Part shown: piece after piece, positions 27,157 through 34,928 of the stretch
Position numbering within the stretch: the first letter of the stretch is position 1
Layout: each line of letters starts with the position of its first letter
Assembly (NCBI RefSeq): GCF_001428825.1
Contig: NZ_LMIT01000010.1
Coordinates: 381,906-445,905 of the forward strand
Length of the DNA stretch: 64,000 bases
Origin: Nocardioides sp. Root240
GTDB taxonomy: Bacteria; Actinomycetota; Actinomycetes; Propionibacteriales; Nocardioidaceae
Direction of reading: 5' to 3'
Translations under genes and position numbers: made by a program
The notes under the pieces: model-generated
What the model was told of the DNA's origin: nothing
Seen by the model: the letters and a program-made list of their open reading frames with translations, nothing else
Databases searched by the model: none

Positions 27157-27768
27157 TCAGCCGACCGTCACCCGGATCTCGTTGCTGACCGTGCCGTTGT
27201 CGCGGTCGATCACGCGGAACCGGTTGAGCCCGCTGACGCCGGTGAAGATGTAGCTCGAGAAGGTGCCGTTGGTGACGCCGACGCTCGCCGGGAAGTCGGC
27301 CCAGGAGCCGTCCTGCCAGCGCTGAAGCCACAGGATCGCGCCCTCACCGCCGGGGTAGACGCCGCTGAAGTAGATCCGCTCGCCCGAGCTGACCGTCGTG
27401 TCGACCGCCTGGAGGGAGATCTCGCCCGCCTTCGGCGAGGCGGTGTCGGTCTCCTCGGTGGTCTCGCTCTCGAGCGGCTCGGTCGCGCCGTCGGTGCCCT
27501 CGGTGGCCACGTCGTCCGGGTCCTCGGTGTGCAGCGTGATGAGCGGGCCGCTGGACCCGACGGTCTCGACGGGGGTCGGGAGGTACATCGAGTCACGCAC
27601 CGTCGACCCGTTGCCGGCCGAGGCGTCCGCGCCGTCGATGCCCAGCATCTTCGTACCGACCATCGCGACCAGGGCCAGGATCAGGCCGACGCCCAGACCC
27701 ACGGCGACGAGCGCCACCAGCCCGTTGAGCACGGGGCGGTCGACGCGGGGCTCGTTGGGGTCGGTCAC
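27157..27768 (-). CDS. membrane-anchored protein with C-terminal Ig-like domain
   Basis: 203 residues from a GTG at 27768 (VTDPNEPRVDRPV). A single transmembrane helix (GLVALVAVGLGVGLILALVAMVG) is followed by an acidic, Thr/Glu-rich spacer (about 75-115). A C-terminal beta domain (GEISLQAVDTTVSSGERIYFSG, then LQRWQDGSWADFPASVGV, then NRFRVIDRDNGTVSNEIRVTV) resembles exported Ig-like modules. No enzyme motif is seen. It is probably displayed on the outer face of the membrane. Confidence 0.68.
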   Translation of the reverse strand: MTDPNEPRVDRPVLNGLVALVAVGLGVGLILALVAMVGTKMLGIDGADASAGNGSTVRDSMYLPTPVETVGSSGPLITLHTEDPDDVATEGTDGATEPLESETTEETDTASPKAGEISLQAVDTTVSSGERIYFSGVYPGGEGAILWLQRWQDGSWADFPASVGVTNGTFSSYIFTGVSGLNRFRVIDRDNGTVSNEIRVTVG

Positions 27769-27797
27769 CCGTCCATTGTCCGGGTCACTGGAAGAAA

Positions 27798-28229
27798 TCA
27801 GAAACCGCGCGTCCAGACGACCTGCTCGTGCAGCTTCCGCGAGCGCCAGCCCTCCTCGGTGCGCACGAACGTGTGCCGGTACAGGCCGCCCACCTCGACC
27901 ACCCGCTCGCCCCCGCGCCCGTCGGCGATCCGCATCGGGTTGTGGAAGTACGCCGTGACGGCAGCCTCGTCGCGCCCGTCCGCGAACTCGAAGGCGATCT
28001 GGCCGAGCATGTGGATGCGGTGCGTCGAGAAGCCCGGCAGTGCCTCGGCCAGCCACGCCTTGACGACCGGAAAGGTGTCGGCGACGCCACCGCTCTCGGT
28101 GTAGTCGATGTGCGCGTCGGGCGTGAAGACGGTGTCGAGGCGGTCGAAGTCGCCCTCGTCCACCGCGAGCGTGTACCGGGTGATCGCGTCCGCGATCTCG
28201 GCGCGGTCGCTCAACTCCTGCAGGTCCAC
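27798..28229 (-). CDS. NTF2-like (SnoaL-type) protein
   Basis: 143 residues from a GTG preceded by AGGAG at five bases. Cone-shaped NTF2/SnoaL fold features: an N-terminal helix (DRAEIADAITRYTLAVDEGDFDRLDTVFTPDAHIDY) followed by strands with FPVVKAWLAEALPGFSTHRIHML and GLYRHTFVRTEEGWRSRKL. This family includes ketosteroid isomerase-like enzymes and dehydratases acting on polyketides or steroids. It lies 28 bp downstream of the deazaflavin reductase gene and is probably in one transcript with it, under a promoter next to a KstR-type box. Confidence 0.8.
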   Translation of the reverse strand: MDLQELSDRAEIADAITRYTLAVDEGDFDRLDTVFTPDAHIDYTESGGVADTFPVVKAWLAEALPGFSTHRIHMLGQIAFEFADGRDEAAVTAYFHNPMRIADGRGGERVVEVGGLYRHTFVRTEEGWRSRKLHEQVVWTRGF

Positions 28230-28257
28230 GGGTGCTCCTGGGTCGTGTCGGTCGTCG

Positions 28258-28743
28258 TCAGCGGGGCTCGAGGACGACGACCGGGATCTCCCGGTCGGTC
28301 CAGGCCTGGTAGTTGTCGAAGTCGGCGTAGATGTCGACCAGCCGCGGCCACAGCGCCGCCCGCTCCTCGGGAGAGGCGACCCGGGCGTGGACGGGCCGGC
28401 TCCGCTCCCCCGGTACGGCGACCGTGGTGTCCGGCGTCGCGACGAGGTTGTGGAACCACTGCGGGTTCTTCGGCAGGCCGCCCTGGGAGGCCACGACGAC
28501 CAGGTCCCTGCCGTCGGCGAGGTAGAGCAGCGGCGTGGTGAACCGCGTGCCCGACCTGCGGCCGACGTGGTCGAGCAGCAGCACCGGGACCGGCTTCCTC
28601 CAGCCCGCACCGATGCGCCACTTCGCGCCGATCCGGCCGTTCGTGAGCCGGTAGACCGCGACGTTCGCCTTGGCGCCGTACTTGATGATCTTCGCGACGA
28701 TCGGCTTGTCGAGCCCGTCGGGCTTCGGCTTGGTGGCTGCCAT
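28258..28743 (-). CDS. deazaflavin (F420)-dependent nitroreductase-family protein
   Basis: 161 residues from the ATG at 28743; a GTG at 28752 is an alternative. The DDN-type split-barrel is shown by VPVLLLDHVGRRSGTRFTTPLLY (the GRRSG motif binds the F420 phosphate region), then LVVVASQGGLPKNPQWFHNL and the closing YADFDNYQAWTDREIPVVVLEP. Such proteins reduce quinones, nitro groups or enones with F420H2. It is divergent from the LLM oxidoreductase gene and shares with it a palindromic KstR-type operator at 28765-28780. Confidence 0.88.
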   Translation of the reverse strand: MAATKPKPDGLDKPIVAKIIKYGAKANVAVYRLTNGRIGAKWRIGAGWRKPVPVLLLDHVGRRSGTRFTTPLLYLADGRDLVVVASQGGLPKNPQWFHNLVATPDTTVAVPGERSRPVHARVASPEERAALWPRLVDIYADFDNYQAWTDREIPVVVLEPR

Positions 28744-28764
28744 GGGACTCACTCTGGCAGATTT

Positions 28765-28780
28765 CTAGAACAGGTTCTAG
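28765..28780. promoter_or_regulatory. KstR-type operator in divergent promoter
   Basis: Perfect palindrome CTAGAACAGGTTCTAG; positions 28766-28779 match the KstR consensus TNNAACNNGTTNNA exactly. It overlaps the first three bases of the TAGTGT -10 box of the LLM oxidoreductase gene, so binding would block transcription. Confidence 0.8.
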
Positions 28781-28783
28781 TGT
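28778..28783 (+). promoter_or_regulatory. putative -10 box of leaderless LLM oxidoreductase gene
   Basis: TAGTGT, 6 nt, then ATG at 28790. No ribosome-binding site. Overlapped by the KstR-type operator. Confidence 0.55.
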
Positions 28784-28789
28784 GGCGCA

Positions 28790-29683
28790 ATGCGCTTCTC
28801 CTTCGCCGAGGGCATGACCCAGGCCAGCTACTACGCCCCGCTCGCCCAGGCCTGCGAGGCCGCCGGCTACACGTCCATGACCATCGCGGACAGCCTGATC
28901 TACCCCCAGGAGTCCGACTCGAAGTACCCCTACACCGACACCGGGGACCGCGAGTTCCTGCTCGGGAAGGAGTTCATCGAGACCTTCATCCTGTGCGCGC
29001 ACCTGTTCGCGGTGACCGAGAAGATCCGGCTCACGCCGTTCGTGCTCAAGCTCCCCATCCGCCCGCCGGTCCTCGTCGCCAAGCAGGCCTCGTCGCTCGC
29101 GTTCCTGTCGGGCAACCGCCTCGGCCTGGGCGTGGGCCTGTCGCCGTGGCCCGAGGACTTCGCCGCGCTCGGCGTCGCGTGGGAGAAGCGCGGCAAGCGG
29201 ATGGACGAGTGCATGGACATCCTGCGCGGCCTGACCCAGCCCGGCGACGAGCCGACCTTCTTCGGCTACCAGGGCGAGTTCTTCGACATCGAGCCGCTGC
29301 AGCAGTGCCCTGCCCCGACCGAGAAGATCCCGCTGCTCGTCGGCGGCCACTCCGACGCCGCGCTGCGGCGCGCCGTCCGCAAGGGCGACGGCTGGATGCA
29401 CGCCGGCGGCGACGGCGAGGAGCTCGACCGGTTGCTGACCCGCCTCGCGGAGATCCGCGCCGAGGAGGGCGACACCCGCGGCCCCGACGAGTTCGAGGTC
29501 CACGTGATCTCGTACGACGCCTACACCGTCGACGGCGTGAAGCGCCTCGAGGACAAGGGCGTCACCGACTGCATCGTCGGCTTCCGGGTGCCCTACATCA
29601 AGGGCCCCGACACCGAGCCGCTCGAGACCAAGGTCAAGCACCTCGAGCAGTACGCCGAGAACATCATCGCGAAGGTCTCCTGA
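28790..29683 (+). CDS. LLM-class F420-dependent oxidoreductase
   Basis: 297 residues. Luciferase-like TIM barrel with MRFSFAEGMTQASYYAPLAQACEAAGYTSM at the N terminus, LTPFVLKLPIRPPVLVAKQASSL, GNRLGLGVGLSPWPEDFAALGV, KRMDECMDILRGL, and IPLLVGGHSDAALRRAVRKGDGWM near residue 185, which binds the cofactor phosphate. It probably uses F420 to oxidise or reduce a lipid or steroid intermediate. As I recall, the M. tuberculosis KstR regulon contains a comparable LLM gene (Rv3520c). Its stop overlaps the start of the next gene (TGATG). Confidence 0.88.
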   Translation: MRFSFAEGMTQASYYAPLAQACEAAGYTSMTIADSLIYPQESDSKYPYTDTGDREFLLGKEFIETFILCAHLFAVTEKIRLTPFVLKLPIRPPVLVAKQASSLAFLSGNRLGLGVGLSPWPEDFAALGVAWEKRGKRMDECMDILRGLTQPGDEPTFFGYQGEFFDIEPLQQCPAPTEKIPLLVGGHSDAALRRAVRKGDGWMHAGGDGEELDRLLTRLAEIRAEEGDTRGPDEFEVHVISYDAYTVDGVKRLEDKGVTDCIVGFRVPYIKGPDTEPLETKVKHLEQYAENIIAKVS

Positions 29684-30852
29684 TGTCCGCCGCCCTCGGG
29701 CTGACCGCCCCGCTCCAGGCCGCCATCGCGGAGGCCGAGGAGCTGATCGCCAACGCGCCGTTCATCCGGACCGAGGCGGACCGCCTCGAGGGCTACGACT
29801 ACCTCGCCGGGCGGATCCGGATGGCGATGCAGACCGCGTTCGACTACGACCTCGAGCAGCCGGTCTTCATCAACCCCACCCACCAGTTCTCACGCCAGGG
29901 GCTCGACAACCCGGACGCGGTCTACCTCAACGCCTACCTGCGCGAGGGCGTCTCGTATGTCGTCCGCGGCCGCCGCGGCACGTCCGCCGACCTGTCGTTC
30001 CAGGTGATGGGCGGCATGTACAGCGCCGACTCGGCGGCGACCTCGCTGATGGCCTTCGACGACCGCGAGCTCTCGATCGACGCGGACGGGTCCTTCGAGT
30101 TCACCTACGTCGCCGAGCCGGGTGCCAAGACGCTCATCGTGCGCGAGGTCTTCAACGACTGGGACACCGAGGCGCGCGGCACGCTCACCATCGAGCGCAC
30201 CGACACCCTCGGCCGGGCCCGCAAGCCGCTGACCGAGGAGCTGCTGCGCAAGAAGTACGAGGTCGCCGCCCGGTCGCTGACCAGCTCGATCCAGACCTGG
30301 TTCGCCTTCCCCCACTTCTTCCAGTACAAGGAGCCGGTCAACACCCTGACCGCGCCGGCCTCCACGCCCGGCGGGCTCTCGTCCCAGTTCTCGTCGATCG
30401 GCCACTACGAGCTCGCCGACGACGAGGCCATGATCGTGTCGGTCCCGCACTGCGACGACTGCACCTACCAGGCCATCCAGATCGGCTCCGACTGGTACGC
30501 CTCCACCGACTACGAGACGCACCAGACCTCGCTGACCAAGGCCCAGGCCGTCGCCGACCCGGACGCGGTCATGAGGTTCGTCATCTCCGAGCGCCCGCCG
30601 GCCCTGCTCGACGGCGCGCCGGCTCCCGCCGCCAACTGGCTCGAGACCACCGGCCACCGCACCGGCCCGATCATGCTGCGCTGGCAGCAGCTGACCCGCG
30701 CCCTGTCGGCCGCGGACGGACCCACGGTCGAGGTCGTCCCCGTGGCCGAGGTGGCCAAGCGGCTTCCCGACCTCGTCGGTCTGACCGCGGAGGAGTACGC
30801 CGCACGCATCACCGCGCGCCAGCGGGCGATCGCTCGCCGGATGATCTCCTAG
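29683..30852 (+). CDS. conserved hypothetical protein of the KstR-type module
   Basis: 389 residues, translationally coupled to the LLM gene. A soluble alpha/beta protein: an N-terminal helical region (AIAEAEELIANAPFIRTEADRLEGYDYLAGRIRM), then beta-rich segments (GVSYVVRGRRGTSADLSFQVMGG, FEFTYVAEPGAKTLIVREVFNDW) resembling DUF1214-type sheets. It resembles in size and layout the Rv3531c-type proteins that I recall as members of the mycobacterial KstR regulon. The biochemical role is unknown. Confidence 0.65.
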   Translation: MSAALGLTAPLQAAIAEAEELIANAPFIRTEADRLEGYDYLAGRIRMAMQTAFDYDLEQPVFINPTHQFSRQGLDNPDAVYLNAYLREGVSYVVRGRRGTSADLSFQVMGGMYSADSAATSLMAFDDRELSIDADGSFEFTYVAEPGAKTLIVREVFNDWDTEARGTLTIERTDTLGRARKPLTEELLRKKYEVAARSLTSSIQTWFAFPHFFQYKEPVNTLTAPASTPGGLSSQFSSIGHYELADDEAMIVSVPHCDDCTYQAIQIGSDWYASTDYETHQTSLTKAQAVADPDAVMRFVISERPPALLDGAPAPAANWLETTGHRTGPIMLRWQQLTRALSAADGPTVEVVPVAEVAKRLPDLVGLTAEEYAARITARQRAIARRMIS

Positions 30853-30878
30853 CCGGGCCGCGGCCGGTCAGGGTCGCG

Positions 30879-31733
30879 TCAGGCGGGGATCCAGTCGAAG
30901 GTGTCCGGGTTCGGGCCCTGCCGCCCGGACTCGCCCCTGTCGAGCGCGGCCAGCGCCGCGACCTCGTCAGCGGTGAGCGCGAAGTCGAAGACCTCGAAGT
31001 TCTCCGCCAACCGGGCCTTGCTCATCGACTTCGGGAACACCACGTCCCCGCGGTCCAGCGCCCAGCGCAGCAGCACCTGGGCCGGCGTCCTGCCGTACCG
31101 CTCCGCGAGCGCGGTCACGGCCGGGTCGGTCAGCTCGCCGCCGCCCTGGCCCAGCGGCGACCACGCCTCGACGACCGCACCGTGGCGCGCCGTCGCGGCC
31201 CGGGCCGCCTCGTTGGCGAAGTACGGATGCACCTCGACCTGGTTCACCACCGGTACGACGCCGGTGGCCGCGACCACGCGGTCGAGGTGCTCCGGCTGGA
31301 AGTTGGAGACGCCGACCGACGTGGCCAGGCCCTCCTCGCGCAGCTCGAGCAGCGCCTCCCAGGTCGAGACGAAGTCGCCGTCGTACTGCGTCGGCAGCGG
31401 CCAGTGGATCAGCAGCAGGTCCACCCGGTCGAGGCCGAGCTTCTCCAGCGAGACCCGCGCCGAGTCCTTCGCGTCCGCCGGACGGTGCCGGTTGTTGTTG
31501 ACCTTCGTGGTGACGTAGACATCCTCGCGCGCGAGGCCCGAGGCGGCGATCGCCGCACCCACGCCCTCCTCGTTGCCGTACATCTGCGCCGTGTCGATGT
31601 GGCGGTAGCCGATCTCGAAGGCGTCGGACACCACGCGTTCGGTCTCCGCCGGCGCCACCTGCCACACGCCGAGGCCGAACTGGGGGATGGAGGTCTGGTC
31701 GTTGAGGTCGATACGGGGAGTGCTCACCCCCAT
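30879..31733 (-). CDS. aldo/keto reductase
   Basis: 284 residues. NADPH-dependent (alpha/beta)8 reductase with the catalytic tetrad: Asp in RHIDTAQMYGNEEGVG, Tyr of the same segment, Lys in VTTKVNNN, His in LLIHWPLP. It also has the family signature VSNFQPEHLDRVV and the cofactor segment FPKSMSKARLAEN. Members reduce aldehydes, ketones and methylglyoxal-like compounds. It is divergent from the SDR gene at 31820, sharing the 86-bp region that holds a KstR-type box. Confidence 0.92.
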   Translation of the reverse strand: MGVSTPRIDLNDQTSIPQFGLGVWQVAPAETERVVSDAFEIGYRHIDTAQMYGNEEGVGAAIAASGLAREDVYVTTKVNNNRHRPADAKDSARVSLEKLGLDRVDLLLIHWPLPTQYDGDFVSTWEALLELREEGLATSVGVSNFQPEHLDRVVAATGVVPVVNQVEVHPYFANEAARAATARHGAVVEAWSPLGQGGGELTDPAVTALAERYGRTPAQVLLRWALDRGDVVFPKSMSKARLAENFEVFDFALTADEVAALAALDRGESGRQGPNPDTFDWIPA

Positions 31734-31795
31734 CGCAACCGAGCCGGCGCGGAACTATTCCGGCAACGGCTCACCACGACCCCCTTCCCCAAAAC

Positions 31796-31809
31796 TGAAA
31801 CACGTTCTA
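31796..31809. promoter_or_regulatory. second KstR-type operator, upstream of SDR gene
   Basis: TGAAACACGTTCTA matches TNNAACNNGTTNNA at every fixed position. It overlaps the first two bases of the TAGTCT -10 box at 31808-31813, the same arrangement as at 28765-28780. Confidence 0.75.
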
Positions 31810-31813
31810 GTCT
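31808..31813 (+). promoter_or_regulatory. putative -10 box of leaderless SDR gene
   Basis: TAGTCT, 6 nt, ATG at 31820; no ribosome-binding site. Confidence 0.55.
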
Positions 31814-31819
31814 GACCCC

Positions 31820-32614
31820 ATGGTGGATCTGCTGACCGACAAGGTCATCGTGCTGTCCGGCGTCGGCCCCGGCCTCGGCCGCTCGCTCGGCGAGGAGGCC
31901 GCGAAGATGGGTGCCGACCTGGTGCTCGTGAGCCGCACGCCCAAGCGCCTCGAGAAGATGGCCGAGGTGGTGCGCTCCTACGGCCGCCGGGCGCTCGTCG
32001 TGCCGACCGACATCACCGACGAGGACCAGCGCAAGGCGCTGGTCGAGGCGACGCTCGCAGAGTTCGGCCGCGTCGACTGCCTCATCAACAACGCCTTCGG
32101 CATCCCGCCGATGGACCCGATCAGCACCCTCTCCCTCGAGGGCCTGCGCAGCGCCAACGAGACCAACGTCTTCGCGCCGCTGCGCCTCTCGGCCCTGTTC
32201 GCCGACTCCCTGGCGCAGAGCGAGGACAAGGTCGGCGGCTCGGTCATCATGGTCAACTCGTGCGTGATCTACAGCAGCCAGCCGGAGTACTCCGGCTACA
32301 AGCTGTCGAAGGGCACCCTCGAGCACCTCGCCCAGTCGCTGGCCACCGAGCTCGGCCCCCGCGGCATCCGGGTCAACAGCGTCGCGCCGTCCTACATCTA
32401 CGAGGACGTCAACAAGGCGTACTTCGACTGGATCGCCCAGGAGTCCGGCCGGACCCACGAGGAGGTGTACGCCGAGAAGGCGGACCCCACCGACCTCAAG
32501 CGCCTGGCCACGCCGGACGAGGTGGCGCGCGCCGCGCTCTTCCTCGCCTCGGACCTGGCGTCGGCGGTGACCGGCCAGATGTTGAACGTCGACTGCGGCG
32601 AGTTCCATGCCTGA
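31820..32614 (+). CDS. SDR-family oxidoreductase of the KstR-type module
   Basis: 264 residues. Rossmann fold with a glycine motif of slightly unusual form (SGVGPGLGRSLG), NNAF in place of NNAG, the catalytic Ser in VNSCVIYSS, the YSGYKLSK active-site Tyr and Lys, and the C-terminal LASDLASAVTGQMLNVDCGE. NAD(P)-dependent alcohol/ketone oxidoreductase; the substrate is unknown but the operator context suggests a steroid or lipid. It is followed by the sulfotransferase-like gene after a 109-bp inverted repeat. Confidence 0.9.
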   Translation: MVDLLTDKVIVLSGVGPGLGRSLGEEAAKMGADLVLVSRTPKRLEKMAEVVRSYGRRALVVPTDITDEDQRKALVEATLAEFGRVDCLINNAFGIPPMDPISTLSLEGLRSANETNVFAPLRLSALFADSLAQSEDKVGGSVIMVNSCVIYSSQPEYSGYKLSKGTLEHLAQSLATELGPRGIRVNSVAPSYIYEDVNKAYFDWIAQESGRTHEEVYAEKADPTDLKRLATPDEVARAALFLASDLASAVTGQMLNVDCGEFHA

Positions 32615-32721
32615 GCGGCGCCCTGCGGAGCGTCCGCGGCGTTGCCGCCGCTCGACGACCGCTTCGCCCCAAGGTCGCCTTCGCGGCGGCGCCTTGCGGC
32701 CGCACACGCAGGACGCCGCTC
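32613..32721. repeat. long imperfect inverted repeat between SDR and sulfotransferase genes
   Basis: Ends GAGCGGCGCCCTGCG (32613-32627) and CGCAGGACGCCGCTC (32707-32721) are complementary except for one position, and pairing continues with GCCGCCGC tracts inside. It starts within the SDR stop codon and ends a few bases before the AGGAGG of the next gene. It may be a transcript-processing or attenuating hairpin, or a palindromic extragenic element. Confidence 0.6.
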
Positions 32722-32737
32722 ACCAGGAGGTCCGTCC

Positions 32738-33895
32738 ATGAGTGAGGCCCGCCAGCGCGCCGACATCGGCACCTTCGAGGACATCTGCGACGCCGCCACC
32801 CGGACCACCGGCCTGACCGACTTCGGCTTCGCGGACGCCCCCGGCCACGAGGAGGCCTTCCGCGTCCTGGTCGAGGACCTCGCCGCGCCCACCGCCGGCC
32901 TGACCGGTGTGGGCAACTACTTCATGCGCTCGCAGGTCAAGAGCGCCCTCGTCGCGCGCCAGCTGACCCAGGCGCGCTTCGCGGAGTTCCCGCAGCACGC
33001 CGACGTCCGCATCGAGCGGCCGATCTTCGTGCTCGGCCTGCCCCGCACGGGGACGACGGCCCTGAGTCGCCTGCTCTGCGCGGACCCGGGCCACCAGGGC
33101 CTCGAGATGTGGCTCACGGAGTTCCCCCAGCCCCGGCCCCCGCGCGAGACCTGGGAGGACGACCCGATCTTCAACGCGATGCAGGGCGCCTTCAAGGAGC
33201 ACCACATCACCAACCCGGAGTTCATGGGCATCCACTACTCCGACGCCACCGAGCCCGAGGAGTGCTGGCGGGTCCTGCGCCAGACCGGCAAGTCGATCGG
33301 CTTCGAGTCGCTGGCGCACGTGCCGGAGTACTCCCGTTGGCTGGCCACCCAGGACTGGACCGACGCCTACGAGCGGCACCGCCAGAACCTGCAGCTGATC
33401 GGCCTCAACGACCAGGACCAGCGCTGGGTGCTCAAGAACCCCTCGCACCTGATCGCACTCGACGCGCTCATGACGGTCTACCCCGACGCCCTCGTCGTGA
33501 TGACCCAGCGCGAGCCGGTCACCTCGGTCGCGTCGGCGTGCTCCCTGTCGGCCGAGGCCACCGCCGGCCACTCGACGACCTTCGTGGGCGAGACCCTCGG
33601 TCGCGACCAGCTCGGCCACCTCACCCGCCAGTGGCACGCCTTCTGGCAGGCCCGGGCCAAGTACGACGAGAGCCAGTTCTTCGACGTCGACTACCGCGAC
33701 TTCGTCACCGACCCGGTCGGCACCGTCGGCGCGATCTACGACGCCTTCGGCCTCGAGTGGAGCGACGCGGCGCAGGACGCCGTCCGCCAGCTCGACGAGG
33801 AGTCGCGCAACGGCCCGCGCCGCCCGTCGCACAAGTACGACCTGGCGGACTACGGCATCACCGAGGACGAGGTGCGGGAGTCCTTCACCCGCTGA
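32738..33895 (+). CDS. sulfotransferase-family protein
   Basis: 385 residues from the ATG at 32738, which has AGGAGG nine bases upstream. The PAPS 5'-phosphosulfate loop is FVLGLPRTGTTALSRLL near residue 100. The 3'-phosphate region includes WVLKNPSHLIALDALMTVYPDALVVMTQREP near 230. It therefore probably transfers sulfate to a hydroxylated lipid or sterol, or is a related nucleotide-binding enzyme. As I recall, mycobacterial KstR regulons contain an equivalent gene (Rv3529c) beside an SDR gene. Probably read from the KstR-boxed promoter at 31796. Confidence 0.82.
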   Translation: MSEARQRADIGTFEDICDAATRTTGLTDFGFADAPGHEEAFRVLVEDLAAPTAGLTGVGNYFMRSQVKSALVARQLTQARFAEFPQHADVRIERPIFVLGLPRTGTTALSRLLCADPGHQGLEMWLTEFPQPRPPRETWEDDPIFNAMQGAFKEHHITNPEFMGIHYSDATEPEECWRVLRQTGKSIGFESLAHVPEYSRWLATQDWTDAYERHRQNLQLIGLNDQDQRWVLKNPSHLIALDALMTVYPDALVVMTQREPVTSVASACSLSAEATAGHSTTFVGETLGRDQLGHLTRQWHAFWQARAKYDESQFFDVDYRDFVTDPVGTVGAIYDAFGLEWSDAAQDAVRQLDEESRNGPRRPSHKYDLADYGITEDEVRESFTR

Positions 33896-33932
33896 CGCGC
33901 CCCGGCGCTCGGGTCGCGGACGAGAACGGGGA

Positions 33933-34292
33933 TCAGGCCTGACAGAGGCAGAACGGGTGGCCGGCCGGGTCGAGGTAGACCCGGAAGGTCGTCCCGGGCT
34001 GGTGCGGGTGCTTCGTCGCGCCCAGCCCGAGCGCTCCGGCCTCTCCCTCGTCGAGGTCGTCGACGTCGAAGTCGAGGTGGAACTGCTGCGGCAGCTCCTG
34101 TCCGGGCCACTGCGGTGGTCGGTAGTCGTCGACCCGCTGGAAGTGCAGGTGGCGCTGACCGTCGGAGACGGTGGCCCAGCTCCCGTCCGGGTCGAGCTTG
34201 GGCGCCCAGCCGAGCAGGGCGCCGTAGAACTCGGCCAGTAGCGTGGTGTCCGGACAGTCGAGGACGACGTGGGGATTGCGTGCGATTGCCAT
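33933..34292 (-). CDS. VOC-family (glyoxalase-like) protein
   Basis: 119 residues with ARNPHVVLDCPDTTLLAEFYGALLGW at the start and FRVYLDPAGHPFCLCQ at the end, the paired beta-alpha-beta-beta-beta modules of the vicinal oxygen chelate fold. Potential metal ligands include HVVLD, the central HLDFDV and the final D-P-A-G-H. The substrate is unknown; such proteins act as dioxygenases, isomerases or resistance proteins. The ATG at 34292 has TAGCGT seven bases upstream and no ribosome-binding site. Confidence 0.8.
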   Translation of the reverse strand: MAIARNPHVVLDCPDTTLLAEFYGALLGWAPKLDPDGSWATVSDGQRHLHFQRVDDYRPPQWPGQELPQQFHLDFDVDDLDEGEAGALGLGATKHPHQPGTTFRVYLDPAGHPFCLCQA

Positions 34293-34299
34293 GTCGACG

Positions 34300-34305
34300 A
34301 CGCTA
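34300..34305 (-). promoter_or_regulatory. putative -10 box of leaderless VOC gene
   Basis: TAGCGT, 7 nt, ATG at 34292. Confidence 0.45.
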
Positions 34306-34466
34306 GGTGCGGGCACCGACAAGTCGGTCCGACGGGCTGCGGACCCTGTGGATCATCGAGGCCCGAGCACCCGTCCGACGCGAATCCGCACGGAGTCCAC
34401 GCGGTCATCCACAGGCTCTCGGCCCGGGGCTTCCCGATGTCGGAGGTGCCGCGCACGCTACCCGGC

Positions 34467-34928
34467 ATGAACCTCCTCCCCCTCGCCGCCCGCCACGAGG
34501 TCGGCATCGCCCTCCCCCGCCACTGGCCCACCCGGACCGACCCCGACCGGGGCGTCGTCGTGGAGGCTCGCTCACCCGTCGTCCCTCCGGGCGGGTTCGT
34601 GCCCACGCTCGTGCTGCGGGCGGGTCCCGGCGCCGGCACGCTGCCCGACGGCGCCGAGACCGAGGACGAGGACGCCTTCGACCTCGACGGCAGGTGGTGG
34701 GTGGAGTACCTCCGCTTCGCCCACCGCGTGAGCGGGTGCGAGGTCGTCGGCGAACGCTGGACCTGGCACCTCGACGACAGCCGGGTGACGCTCACGGGCA
34801 GCGTCGCCCGCGTCGACTACGAGGACTACTGCGACCTGTTCGAGGACGTCGCCGCCACCGTGGACATCACCCCCGGCGTCAACGCCTCCGCACGCGGATC
34901 CGCGCCCCGCGACGGGGGACGCTGGTGA
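34467..34928 (+). CDS. hypothetical protein, possibly LpqN-like
   Basis: 153 residues from the ATG at 34467 (an in-frame ATG at 34437 is possible). The start MNLLPLAARHEVGIALPRHWP and the following strands GVVVEARSPVVPPGGFVPTLVLRAG look like the single beta domain of LpqN/LpqT-type proteins, but there is no signal peptide or lipobox. The middle is acidic, then WWVEYLRFAHRVSGCEVVGERWTWHL. The last 50 bp overlap the 3' end of the convergent P450 gene. Function unknown. Confidence 0.5.
   Translation: MNLLPLAARHEVGIALPRHWPTRTDPDRGVVVEARSPVVPPGGFVPTLVLRAGPGAGTLPDGAETEDEDAFDLDGRWWVEYLRFAHRVSGCEVVGERWTWHLDDSRVTLTGSVARVDYEDYCDLFEDVAATVDITPGVNASARGSAPRDGGRW

Noticed and set aside
28765..28780. KstR2-type site
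   Set aside because: KstR2 sites have CAAG/CTTG half-sites; here AAC/GTT half-sites match KstR.
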